Positions 35,623-43,589 of a stretch of DNA of 64,000 nucleotides are shown piece after piece. Positions within the stretch are counted from its first letter, which is position 1, and each line of letters begins with the position of its first letter. The position numbers and the translations under genes were made by a program. Origin of the DNA: JAFALK01 sp042701975 (GTDB taxonomy: Bacteria; Pseudomonadota; Gammaproteobacteria; Burkholderiales; Burkholderiaceae_C); the NCBI GenBank assembly GCA_042701975.1, contig CP170561.1:3596001-3660000 (forward strand). Reading direction: 5' to 3'. Under the pieces are notes generated by a model that saw nothing but the letters and a program-made list of their open reading frames with translations, was not told the origin of the DNA and searched no databases.

Positions 35623-36303
35623 TTATTCGTCGCGGCCGCCGATGAAGCCCAGGATCTGCAGCAGGCTGGTGAACAGGTTCACCAGGTCCAGGTAGATGCT
35701 CAGCGTGGCGCTGACGTAGTTGGTCTCCAGGCCATCGCGCACGGTCTTGAGGTCGTACAGGATGAAGGCAGAGAACAGGCCGGCGGAGATCGTGGCCACC
35801 GTGATCATCAGCGCGCTGGACTGCAGGAAGATGTTGGCGAGCGAGGCCACCACCACCAGGATCAGGCCGATGAACAGGAACTTGCCCATGCTGGACAGGT
35901 CACGCTTGATCACGCTGGACAGCGTGGCCATGCCGAAGAAGATCGCGGCGGTGGCCGAGAAGGCCAGCATCACGATTTCCGCGCCGCCCTTCTTGTGCAA
36001 AACCAGGCCGATCGAGCCCGACAGCATCATGCCCATCACGAAGGTGAAGGCCAGCAGCCAGAACACGCCCATGGCCGAGTTCTGGGTCTTCTTGATCACG
36101 AAGATCAGCGCGAAGGACGCCACGAGCGTGATGATCAGGCCGGCCATGCTGGCCATCAGCCCGGTGGCCAGGCCCAGCCAGGCGCCCAGCACCGTCGGGA
36201 TCATCGACAGCGCCAGCAGCGCGTAGGTGTTGCGCAGGACGCGGTTGGTTTCCGCCGGGTTGGCGATCGTGGTGACGTTGGAAAAGACGTTCTGGTTGTT
36301 CAT
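35623..36303 (-). CDS. Bax inhibitor-1/YccA-family membrane protein
   Basis: This 226-residue protein has seven hydrophobic segments and the family end motif around YLDLVNLFTSLLQILGFIGGRDE. In E. coli the relative YccA interacts with the FtsH protease, and BI-1 proteins act as pH-sensitive calcium leaks; the role here is inference. An AAAGGAG-type ribosome site precedes the ATG. Confidence 0.9.
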   Translation of the reverse strand: MNNQNVFSNVTTIANPAETNRVLRNTYALLALSMIPTVLGAWLGLATGLMASMAGLIITLVASFALIFVIKKTQNSAMGVFWLLAFTFVMGMMLSGSIGLVLHKKGGAEIVMLAFSATAAIFFGMATLSSVIKRDLSSMGKFLFIGLILVVVASLANIFLQSSALMITVATISAGLFSAFILYDLKTVRDGLETNYVSATLSIYLDLVNLFTSLLQILGFIGGRDE

Positions 36304-36351
36304 GGTTGAACTCCTTTGCTCAGGCCTGAAGTGGGGCCCATCTACGAAAAA

Positions 36352-37098
36352 TCAAGACTCGGACACTGCGGCCTTCGCCGCCAGGCGCTTCTTGCGCGAA
36401 CGGATGTTGAGCGCCTCCACCGCGAGTGAGAAGCACATCGCGGCGTAGAGGTAGCCCTTGGGCACATGCTGGTCGAAGGCCTCGGCTGTCAGCGCCATGC
36501 CCACCATCACGAGGAAGGCCAGGGCCAGTACCTTGACAGACGGATGGCGCTCCACAAACTCGCCAATCGGCTTGGCGGCGAACAGCATCACGCCGACTGC
36601 AGCCACCACCGCGGCCATCATCACGCCCACGTGGTCGACCATGCCGACGGCTGTGATCACGGAATCGAGCGAAAACACGATGTCGATGACGGCGATCTGG
36701 GCAATGATGCTCCAGAAGGCGGCCTTGGCGCCGGCCTTGGCTGTGTCTTCAAGCGACTCCTCGCCGCCCTCGACCTCCATGAAGATCTCGTGCGAGGCCT
36801 TGTAGAGCAGGAACAGGCCGCCGCCCAGCAGCACCAGGTCGCGGCCGGAGAAGCCGTGGCCGAAGACGCTGAAGAGCTCGGCCTTCAGACCCATCACCCA
36901 GCTCAGCGAGGCCAGCAGGCCCAGCCGCGTGACCATGGCGAAACCCAGGCCAAGCTTGCGCGCGCTGTCGCGCTTCTCGGGCGGCAGACGGCCGACCAGG
37001 ATGGCCAGGAAGATGATGTTGTCGATGCCCAGGACGATTTCCAGGGCGGTCAGCATGGCAAATGCCAGCCAGGTGTTGGGGTCGAGAAGGATGTCCAT
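36352..37098 (-). CDS. TerC-family integral membrane protein
   Basis: The 248-residue protein has about seven membrane helices with TerC motifs ALEIVLGIDNIIFLAILVGRLP and VIDIVFSLDSVITAVGM, each with the paired acidic residues thought to bind metal. TerC proteins are linked to tellurite resistance and to manganese export and metalation of secreted enzymes. No other ter genes are present, so manganese handling is more likely than tellurite resistance. Confidence 0.9.
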   Translation of the reverse strand: MDILLDPNTWLAFAMLTALEIVLGIDNIIFLAILVGRLPPEKRDSARKLGLGFAMVTRLGLLASLSWVMGLKAELFSVFGHGFSGRDLVLLGGGLFLLYKASHEIFMEVEGGEESLEDTAKAGAKAAFWSIIAQIAVIDIVFSLDSVITAVGMVDHVGVMMAAVVAAVGVMLFAAKPIGEFVERHPSVKVLALAFLVMVGMALTAEAFDQHVPKGYLYAAMCFSLAVEALNIRSRKKRLAAKAAVSES

Positions 37099-37167
37099 GT
37101 TTCCTGCAGTACACGAGTGAGCCGACGCCGCGCTTTTACCTCAGCGCGAGGCATGCGGGCGGGAGTG

Positions 37168-37461
37168 TCAGGCGCGAGGGCAGGGCGGCCGCAGCAGGCC
37201 GCCGAGATAGGGCGCCGTGCTCACCGGCAGAGCGGGGGCAGCGGGCAGGGCGGTTGACGGCTGCGGTATCGAATGGCCGGCCGGCAGGAAGAAGAGTTCA
37301 GGCAGCTCGGGCGCCAGATCGGGCGCAGGCTTGCCGTCGTCGTCGTGCAAGGCGACAGCAACACCCATCTCCTGAGCCAAAGGCTCGCAGGCAGCCGCCG
37401 TCTGCAAGGTCACGCAGACCAGCAGCAGGGCCGAACAAAGAGCCAGAATCCAACGGATCAT
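37168..37461 (-). CDS. Small exported protein, unknown
   Basis: This 97-residue product has a signal peptide (MIRWILALCSALLLVCVTLQTAAA) followed by an acidic then proline-rich segment ending PYLGGLLRPPCPRA. The pattern resembles short periplasmic proteins seen near metal genes in Burkholderiales, but I do not recognise a family. It lies between TerC and the DUF455 gene on the same strand. Confidence 0.55.
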   Translation of the reverse strand: MIRWILALCSALLLVCVTLQTAAACEPLAQEMGVAVALHDDDGKPAPDLAPELPELFFLPAGHSIPQPSTALPAAPALPVSTAPYLGGLLRPPCPRA

Positions 37462-37516
37462 TGCCAGATTGTAAGGCGCGCAACCCTCGTGAAACTTAAG
37501 AGGACTACGTAGAGCG

Positions 37517-38296
37517 CTATGTTGAGAGCCGATCAAGCTCTTCCTCTGTAAAGCCGGCGGCGCGGCGCGCCTCGAAATTGAAAGGCCCGCGAGGACGCGG
37601 CGCGCCATAGCGTTCCGCCATTTCGGCATAAGCGGCGACCGGATCGAGCCCGCGTTGCTCGCAGGCCAGCCGGTACCAGTGGTTGCCCACCGCCACATGG
37701 CCGATCTCGTCGCGCAGGATGATGTCGAGGATCTCGCCGGCGCGCTTGTCGCCCGCGCCAACGAGCTTGGCCTTGACCGGCGGCGAAGCATCGAGCCCGC
37801 GTGCTTCCATCGTGCGCGGCACCAGGGCCATGCGGGCGAGCAGGTCGTGGCGGGTCTTCTCCGCCAGTTCCCACAGGCCGTTGTGCGCCGGAAAGTCGCC
37901 GTACTCGAAGCCCTGGTCGCGCAGGTGATCGCGCAGCAGCTCAAAGTGAAGCGCCTCTTCCTGCGCGATGTTCATCCATTCGCGGTAATAGGCATCCGGC
38001 TGGCCAGCAAAACGCCAGGTGGCGTCGAGCGCGAGGTTGATCGCATTGCACTCGATGTGCGCCAGCGAATGGAGCAGGGCGGCGCGGCCTTCCAGCGTGC
38101 GCATCGACGGCTTGGGCACGTCAACGTGATGCACGAGCAGCGGCTTCTCCGGGCGGCCAGGCAGATGGGACGGCTCTTCGATCTGGTCTTCGGGGCCAGC
38201 CGGCAGGCTCAGGTCGAGCGCGCGGGTGCGGCGCGCTTTCTCGTGCGGATCGGCGATGCGCAGCAATTCGAGCGCAGACAGGCGAAGCGTGGACAT
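37517..38296 (-). CDS. DUF455 family ferritin-like protein
   Basis: This 259-residue helical protein has ferritin-like metal motifs: LAHIECNAINLALDA, NIAQEEALHFELLRDHL and ILRDEIGHVAVGNHWYR (EExxH and ExxH patterns). It begins MSTLRLSALELLRIADPHEKA. Members of DUF455 are predicted di-iron proteins; the reaction is not established. The alkaline phosphatase gene ends 43 bases upstream in the same orientation. Confidence 0.82.
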   Translation of the reverse strand: MSTLRLSALELLRIADPHEKARRTRALDLSLPAGPEDQIEEPSHLPGRPEKPLLVHHVDVPKPSMRTLEGRAALLHSLAHIECNAINLALDATWRFAGQPDAYYREWMNIAQEEALHFELLRDHLRDQGFEYGDFPAHNGLWELAEKTRHDLLARMALVPRTMEARGLDASPPVKAKLVGAGDKRAGEILDIILRDEIGHVAVGNHWYRLACEQRGLDPVAAYAEMAERYGAPRPRGPFNFEARRAAGFTEEELDRLST

Positions 38297-38339
38297 GCGC
38301 GCATTGTCCCCCGCCTCCTTGTCTGGCCGGCTTGCTTGC

Positions 38340-40388
38340 TTACTGCGTCTTCGCGGTGGCCTTGGCCGGCTTTGCCGGCTTCTTCGCGCCCGAGGCATCC
38401 GCAGGTGCCGTCGCGCCCTTCACCGTCGCCTGAGCGAGCTTGAAGAACACATCGGTGTTGTCGAGCACGCCGGTGAAGGCGAGGGCGCCCGGACCGAAGG
38501 CCGAGAGCGGCACGTCCACGCCCGTGTGCACAGCCGATTCGCCACGCACGGCACCGGGCACGAAGTACTCGCCCACGGCATCGTCGCGCTCCATCGGATT
38601 GGCCGGATACCACTTCAGCGGCTCTTCCTTGGCACCCGGATGCACGGCTTCGCGCAGCGGCGTGTTGTTGGAGCGCCAGTCCTCGAAGTGATCGGCGCCC
38701 GAGCCGTACGTGATCAGCAGGCGGCGGTCCACATCCATGTTCTCCGGATAGCCGTCGGCTGCGATCTTGTAGCGCGGGAAGCCGGCTTCTTCGTAGTAGC
38801 CGACGACCTTTTCGCGCAGATTGGCAGCGCCCTTGTCCTTGATGAGCTGCTTGAGCTGCTCATCCGTCACGCGCGATGCGCCTACGACGGAAGCGCCGCC
38901 AGTCTCATGGTCGGCCGTCACGATCACCAGCGTGTCACCGCGCTCGGCGGCGAATGCCTGCGCCACGCCCACGGCGCGGTCGAACTCCAGCACTTCCTCG
39001 ATCCAGCGGTCCGAATCCATGGCATGCGACTGCTTATCGATCGAAGCGCCTTCGGCCATCAGCACGAAGCCCTTGGGCTGGCGGTCCAGGACCTTCAGCG
39101 CCGCGCCGACCATCTCGTCCAGCATCGGCTGATCCGTTTGCTTGAAGTCCTCGACCACGCTGCCCTGCAGGCCCGTCTTTACACCACGGCGGCCGGCGAT
39201 CTTGTCCGCCGCCACGTTCATGTCGCCCCAGGCGAACAGGCCGAGCAGCTTGCCGGTCGAGGCGGCCGCATCCATCTCGGTCTTGCTCGAGACATAGCTG
39301 AAGCCCGCGCCTTGGAAATCCTTGATCAGGTCGCGCTTCGAGTCGCGTGCGCCCGGCGCAATGCCCCAGCGCTTGGCGATCTCGGCCAGGTGCGGCGTAT
39401 CGGCCGTGAAGGCGTAATCGGTGGCGTTGCTGCGCGTGGAGCCGTAGCCGCCTTCAGGAATGAACCAGCGGCGGCCGCCGCCCATCAGCACCGTCAGGCC
39501 GGTGTGGCCGCGGTCGTCCAGGAACTGATCGACGATGCCCGTGCCGGCGCGCCGGTCGCTTGTGTGCACGGCATTGCCGGCCGGCGTAGCGTCATACACA
39601 TCGGCCGTCGTCACGACACCCAGCGCCTTGCCTTGCGTGCGATGCAGGTACTCGGACAGGTATTCGATGCGCGGGTTGTCGAAGGGGTCGAGCGTATCGT
39701 CCGGGAACACGCCTTCCTCGTTGTTGTTGTTCTTGTTGCCAGAGACATAGGACGTCATGCCCGGCGAAGAGTCCGTCACGATCGAATTCAGCGAAGCCGT
39801 CTTCACCAGGCCCGTGGCCGGGAAGCTGTCCATCGCGAGCGGCGCCAGCGCCTTGCCTTGCGAGTAGCCGCGCACCACGCGAGCAGCGGTGCGGTGCCCG
39901 CCGCCCATGCCGTCGCCCAACATGATGATCACGTTCTTGACCTTCGGGCCAAACGCCGCCGTGAACGGCACGACCTCGAAATTGCCCTTGGCCGTGACCG
40001 ACTGGCCGTCGGCCTGTTTGGCGGTGACGGTCAGCTCATGGATGCCTGCGCGCTCCACGTTCACGGCCCGCACGCTGGCGATGGCCGTTTCCGGCGTGAT
40101 GTCCTTGACGCAACCGCTGGCGCAATCGCGCAGCGTCGTCGTGATCTCGACGGGCTTGCCGTCGATGAAGAAGCGAGCCTCGGTGATGCGCTGGCCAGCG
40201 TCCGGCTTGATCGTGGCCTGCAGGTCGAAACGCTGACCCGGCAGGAAGCGCGCGACGATGGGTGCCGGGCGGTTGTTGGCGAAGAGCTCGCTGGGTGGGG
40301 TCAGGCGGGTGACGGTGGGGGCGGCCTGGGTGGCTGTGCAGAGCAGGGCCGCGAAGGCGGTAGCGAGGAGGCGTGTTGGGATGTTCAT
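38340..40388 (-). CDS. Alkaline phosphatase (secreted)
   Basis: The 682-residue protein has a signal peptide (RLLATAFAALLCTATQA) and an added N-terminal beta-sandwich of about 110 residues. The alkaline phosphatase core follows: VIIMLGDGMGG, the nucleophile region TDSSPGMTSYVSG, EGASIDKQSHAMD and VTADHETGGA. The C-terminus is a short Lys/Ala/Pro tail. At 682 residues it is much longer than E. coli PhoA because of the extra N-terminal domain. A Pho-box-like sequence lies just upstream. Confidence 0.9.
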   Translation of the reverse strand: MNIPTRLLATAFAALLCTATQAAPTVTRLTPPSELFANNRPAPIVARFLPGQRFDLQATIKPDAGQRITEARFFIDGKPVEITTTLRDCASGCVKDITPETAIASVRAVNVERAGIHELTVTAKQADGQSVTAKGNFEVVPFTAAFGPKVKNVIIMLGDGMGGGHRTAARVVRGYSQGKALAPLAMDSFPATGLVKTASLNSIVTDSSPGMTSYVSGNKNNNNEEGVFPDDTLDPFDNPRIEYLSEYLHRTQGKALGVVTTADVYDATPAGNAVHTSDRRAGTGIVDQFLDDRGHTGLTVLMGGGRRWFIPEGGYGSTRSNATDYAFTADTPHLAEIAKRWGIAPGARDSKRDLIKDFQGAGFSYVSSKTEMDAAASTGKLLGLFAWGDMNVAADKIAGRRGVKTGLQGSVVEDFKQTDQPMLDEMVGAALKVLDRQPKGFVLMAEGASIDKQSHAMDSDRWIEEVLEFDRAVGVAQAFAAERGDTLVIVTADHETGGASVVGASRVTDEQLKQLIKDKGAANLREKVVGYYEEAGFPRYKIAADGYPENMDVDRRLLITYGSGADHFEDWRSNNTPLREAVHPGAKEEPLKWYPANPMERDDAVGEYFVPGAVRGESAVHTGVDVPLSAFGPGALAFTGVLDNTDVFFKLAQATVKGATAPADASGAKKPAKPAKATAKTQ

Positions 40389-40411
40389 CCCGATGATCTT
40401 GACGGCGATAC

Positions 40412-40429
40412 ATGACGAAGGCGTGACGT
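40412..40429 (-). promoter_or_regulatory. Candidate Pho box upstream of alkaline phosphatase
   Basis: On the minus strand the sequence reads ACGTCAC-GCCT-TCGTCAT, two 7-base repeats 11 bases apart. Each matches 5 of 7 positions of the PhoB half-site CTGTCAY. It ends 23 bases before the start codon, which is closer than usual, so the call is tentative. Confidence 0.3.
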
Positions 40430-40860
40430 CGCGCCCTGTGTGAGTTGCGCCCAGTCCTGCGCACGCGGCGAGCCGCGTCGGACGAGTTAAGGATGACCCG
40501 TCAACCTACGGCATCGTCTTTGCGAAGCAGCGCCGACTCATTGCCATTGCCACGAAATGCGGCGCCGCGGCCACAGACCTATAGGGTGGCTCACACTATT
40601 GCGGCTTTGGGTCCGGCAGCGAGCGTTGATCCAGCGCTATCCGCCGTGGAACTGAGTTTGCCGAGCTTCCCGCTGAGCGCATTCGGGCCGTTGACCCCCT
40701 CTCTCTGAATGTGAAGTACAGCTGTCACGCTCTTCGGGGGTGAGCTCGACTTGTTTGGGTTCCATAAGCGCAAGCGAGCGCGGACACGGTCCCGCGCCCG
40801 GTCATCGCGAATCACGGATACCGCCGGCCCGTCATCGACAGGCCGGCGGGGAACGGCGGA
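40430..40860. other. Gap without a recognisable gene
   Basis: No reading frame in this 430-base stretch resembles a protein I know, and codon bias is poor in all frames. It holds the upstream region of the alkaline phosphatase and the hairpin that follows the hsp20 pair. It marks the start of the patchy part of the window. Confidence 0.5.
40821..40849 (-). terminator. Stem-loop after the hsp20 pair
   Basis: A perfect 9-bp stem (CCGCCGGCC with GGCCGGCGG, 11-base loop) lies 12 bases after the second hsp20 stop. No T tract follows on the minus strand, so it may stabilise the 3' end or act as a weak terminator. Confidence 0.45.
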
Positions 40861-41268
40861 TCAGGTTGCGCGCACTTCAATCCGACGCGGCTTGGCGTGC
40901 GCCGCTTTTGGAATGCGCAGCCTCAGCACGCCGGCCTTGAGCTCCGCCTGCACCAGCTCCGTATCGAGTTCTGGGCTGAGCGTGAAGACCCGCCGATACC
41001 TGGCCAAACCGACCTCGGCATGGCTGCTGGCCAGGCCCTCGGGCACTGCAATCTCGGTCTCGGCTTCGATGGTCAGCGCCTCGCGCTCTACTTGCAGATT
41101 CAACTTCTCTGCGGTGACGCCGGGCAGATCGGCGTAGAGGGTAATGCCCCCTGCGTCTTCGATCACGTCGACCGGCGGGGTGAGCGTGGCATCGCTGAAG
41201 CGGCTCTCGCCGCGGCCAGTCGCACCCGTTGCAGGAGCGCTGGTGTCCCTTGCTTGCAACTGATTCAT
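40861..41268 (-). CDS. Small heat shock protein, Hsp20 family
   Basis: This 135-residue protein has an alpha-crystallin domain (TPPVDVIEDAGGITLYADLPGVTAEKLNLQVE to LKAGVLRLRIPKA). The conserved A-x-x-x-x-G-V-L and C-terminal I-P-x motifs are visible. It starts after a strong GAGGAGG site, 19 bases downstream of the first hsp20 gene. The two paralogues are only distantly alike and may form mixed oligomers that hold unfolded proteins during stress. Confidence 0.92.
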   Translation of the reverse strand: MNQLQARDTSAPATGATGRGESRFSDATLTPPVDVIEDAGGITLYADLPGVTAEKLNLQVEREALTIEAETEIAVPEGLASSHAEVGLARYRRVFTLSPELDTELVQAELKAGVLRLRIPKAAHAKPRRIEVRAT

Positions 41269-41287
41269 GATGATGTCCTCCTCAGGT

Positions 41288-41734
41288 TCAGGCGCTTTGC
41301 TGGATTTCGACGCGGCGCGGCCGCACCGCAGCTTTGCGGGGCACGGTCACCTGCAGCACGCCGTTGCGCATCTGCGCCTTGACGCCGTCGGCGTCGGCGT
41401 CCTCGGGCAACGTCAACACCCGGCGGAACTTCCCGTCGAAGCGCTCGTTGATGTGCACAGCGGCGTTCTCCTGAATCTGGGCAAGCGGCGTCTTTCGCTC
41501 GCCGGAGATCGTCAGCAAGCCACGCTCAAAGTGGACCTCGATCTCGGCAGGGTCCACGCCGGGCGCGAACGCGTAGATCTCGATCGCTTCGGGCGTGGCC
41601 CCGACGTTCAAAGCCGGGAAGCCCTGGCGGCCAAAGCCTCTGATGGTTGGAGACAGATCGAAGGCCTGCTGCATTTCGCGTTGCAGGCGATCCATCTCCG
41701 CGAAAAAGTCTCGGGGAAACATCGATCGATACAT
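41288..41734 (-). CDS. Small heat shock protein, Hsp20 family
   Basis: The 148-residue protein begins MYRSMFPRDFFAEMDRLQREM and has an alpha-crystallin domain (PALNVGATPEAIEIYAFAPGVDPAEIEVHFERGLLTISGERK to MRNGVLQVTVPRK). The start is set by a near-perfect AAAGGAGG site 7 bases before the ATG at 41734. It is the first gene of a two-gene heat-shock operon, with a sigma-32-like promoter upstream and a hairpin that can hide its ribosome site. Confidence 0.93.
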   Translation of the reverse strand: MYRSMFPRDFFAEMDRLQREMQQAFDLSPTIRGFGRQGFPALNVGATPEAIEIYAFAPGVDPAEIEVHFERGLLTISGERKTPLAQIQENAAVHINERFDGKFRRVLTLPEDADADGVKAQMRNGVLQVTVPRKAAVRPRRVEIQQSA

Positions 41735-41739
41735 GGCGA

Positions 41740-41756
41740 AACCTCCTTTGGAAGTC
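41740..41756 (-). promoter_or_regulatory. Candidate RNA thermometer hairpin over the hsp20 ribosome site
   Basis: In the mRNA, GACUUCC pairs with GGAGGUU around an AAA loop, so the Shine-Dalgarno GGAGG is fully base-paired. The stem has six pairs plus a closing G-U and one internal G-U, weak enough to open on heating. Position and logic are those of ROSE or fourU thermometers, although the sequence differs from both. Confidence 0.45.
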
Positions 41757-41800
41757 AATTGGAAGGCGCGTGCAGTTGAGCCACATTGCGCCCAGCGCAG

Positions 41801-41828
41801 AGATAAGAATGCCGTTTCGGATTTCAAG
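41801..41828 (-). promoter_or_regulatory. Sigma-32 (RpoH) type promoter of the hsp20 operon
   Basis: On the minus strand, CTTGAAA (41828-41822) is an exact match to the RpoH -35 element. It is followed after 13 bases by TCTTATCT (41808-41801), a partial match to CCCCATnT. Transcription would begin near 41795, giving a leader of about 60 nt that contains the hairpin. Confidence 0.55.
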
Positions 41829-41846
41829 GGATAAAAGATGTGACAG

Positions 41847-42567
41847 GTGATAACCAGGAGCGAAGCTCGAATGCGCTCATGGCGCAAGGTTGCGGTTCGC
41901 GCCGGAGTCGAAATGTCGCAAGGAAAGGTTGAGCGTTTGCAGCTCGCGTTGCTGGAAATGTGCCGACGCGAGAGCCAGCTTGTCTGCAAGATTTGCCAGA
42001 TGCTGGTCAGCCTGCAGCTGCCTAGGGACCGGCCTGCCGCTAACCTGAATCGATCGGAAGCTCAAGGGAGTGTCCAATGTGGCTTGTGCAGAAGATCGGG
42101 CTTGATGCCTACGAATCGATTGATCGAGTGCAATGGCAGGAAGCGGACGTCGAACAGAACAAGTGGATCGCCCCCTGGCGTCGCACCCTTGATTGCGGTG
42201 GTTCATGAGATTCTGAAAAGCGGGGTCGCAACCCATTTCCAAGGTCTTGAGAGGCCGGTTATGGGCCCCTAGCTCAGGACCGTGGTCATTGAAGGAAGGC
42301 GCGAGACGATTGCCGTCGACAACGATCGATCTCCCGGCGAGACGCGATTGCTACTCGACCTTCCCAGGCTTTAACTCGAGGCCTAAGGCGCCGTCGCCCC
42401 GGGGGCCGAGCGCCATGCGATATCGCCATGTGCGACAAGGGATTGCCCGGCGGACCGCTCTCGGGCCAATAATTTCCGCTCTCCTTGGCCTGCAACGGGT
42501 CGAGAGCAGTTGCGTAGCAAAGTCAGGTTTACCGCAAGTTCCCAACAGGGCGTGCGGCTGATATGCG
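41847..42567. other. About 720 bases with no convincing large gene
   Basis: Frames here lack family motifs and the composition is less GC-biased at third positions than in the flanks. One 43-codon ORF with a good ribosome site (42077-42208) is listed separately. A tRNA-like start (42263-42278) is not followed by a tRNA. The stretch separates the hsp20 operon from the LysR module and probably marks an insertion border. Confidence 0.5.
42077..42208 (+). CDS. Short ORF of 43 residues, unknown
   Basis: The ORF begins MWLVQKIGLDAYESIDRV and is preceded by AAGGGAG six bases upstream, a strong ribosome site for an otherwise empty region. It has no membrane segment. It could be a small gene or the leftover start of a broken one; no family is recognised. 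Confidence 0.3.
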   Translation: MWLVQKIGLDAYESIDRVQWQEADVEQNKWIAPWRRTLDCGGS

Positions 42568-43476
42568 CTAGGTGCGTTCTTCGCAGATCTCCCGGCAGAA
42601 CTCGAGAAAGGCCTCGACGGCTGCCGGCGGCAGCCGCCGCGAAGGGCGGATAACGTAGAGCGGAAACCGCTCGTCCGGCCAGTCCGGAAACAGCTCCACC
42701 AGCGCGCCGCTCGGCAACAGGCTCTCGACGCTGAGGGCCAGCACTTGCGCCACGCCGCAGCCCGCAAGACAGGCCTGGATCATCAGGTCGGGGTCCGAGA
42801 GAGTGAGTCGTCCGCGCGTCTGGACTGGCAGCACTTCCTGCCCCCGATGGAATACCCATTCGAACGGCTTGCCGCGCTGCGGATCGATGAACTGGATGCA
42901 GTCGTGCTTGGCCAGGTCCGCAGGTCTCTTCGGCCGACCGTGCTGCGCCAGATAGTCCGGAGAAGCGACCGTCAGCACGCGCGTGTCGAGCAGTCGCCGG
43001 TAGGACATCGAGGAGGGCGGTTGCGGGCCGAAACGGACTGCGACGTCGATGCTCTCGGCGACCAGATCGCCGGCGTCAGCATGCGGCACGGCGATCAGCT
43101 CGAGATCCGGATAGCGCTGATGCAGGAGCGGCAGCTTGGGCCCGAGCACGTTGCGCGCGAACAGCGGATTGAGGCTGACACGAAGCACGCCGCGCACACT
43201 GGTCGCAGCGCCCGAGACGGAGTTGGCCGCCTCCTCGATGCCTTCGAGGTGCGGTGCGGCACGCTCATAGAGCCGCGCACCGTCGTCCGTGAGATGCAGC
43301 GTTCGGGTCGTCCGGTCGAGTAGACGGATGCCCAGGCGCTGCTCCAAGCGTGCCACCGATCGGCTGACGCCCGAAGCGGACAGGCCCAGCACTTCCCCGG
43401 CAAGGGTGAAGCTGCCGGCCTCCACCACGGCCGCGAGCACGCTCATGCCCGAGAGCAGTCTTCCGTCAAAGCTCAT
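42568..43476 (-). CDS. LysR-family transcriptional regulator
   Basis: This 302-residue protein has an N-terminal winged helix-turn-helix (MSVLAAVVEAGSFTLAGEVLGLSASGVSRSVARLEQRLGIRLLDRTTR) and a LysR substrate-binding domain. It is divergent from the amidohydrolase gene, with two inverted repeats in the shared 113-base spacer. By the usual rule it regulates that gene and the MFS gene behind it. Confidence 0.92.
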   Translation of the reverse strand: MSFDGRLLSGMSVLAAVVEAGSFTLAGEVLGLSASGVSRSVARLEQRLGIRLLDRTTRTLHLTDDGARLYERAAPHLEGIEEAANSVSGAATSVRGVLRVSLNPLFARNVLGPKLPLLHQRYPDLELIAVPHADAGDLVAESIDVAVRFGPQPPSSMSYRRLLDTRVLTVASPDYLAQHGRPKRPADLAKHDCIQFIDPQRGKPFEWVFHRGQEVLPVQTRGRLTLSDPDLMIQACLAGCGVAQVLALSVESLLPSGALVELFPDWPDERFPLYVIRPSRRLPPAAVEAFLEFCREICEERT

Positions 43477-43491
43477 GGCGCCTCATCTTTG

Positions 43492-43538
43492 ACTTTCAGC
43501 AAAAGTAGTTTGATCGACTCTACCTTTATCAAAAGTCG
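43492..43538. promoter_or_regulatory. Candidate LysR operator repeats
   Basis: Two inverted repeats lie between the divergent starts: ACTTT-n5-AAAGT (43492-43506) and CGACT-n14-AGTCG (43515-43538). Their place in the shared spacer fits binding of the adjacent LysR protein at recognition and activation sites. Confidence 0.45.
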
Positions 43539-43589
43539 ATGGCTACCTATCGTTCGCTCCTTCGCAATCCCCACCGAATGGAGCTTCTC

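Noticed and set aside
41877..42242. Minus-strand open frame with a helical segment (LQADQHLANLADKLALASAH) that recalls the C-terminus of exonuclease VII large subunit
   Set aside because: The match is only a leucine/alanine pattern, the expected conserved RGY motif is missing, and there is no start signal.
42263..42278. GGGCCCCTAGCTCAGG looks like the first bases of a tRNA
   Set aside because: No anticodon arm, no T-loop GTTCGA and no matching acceptor strand follow in the next 90 bases.
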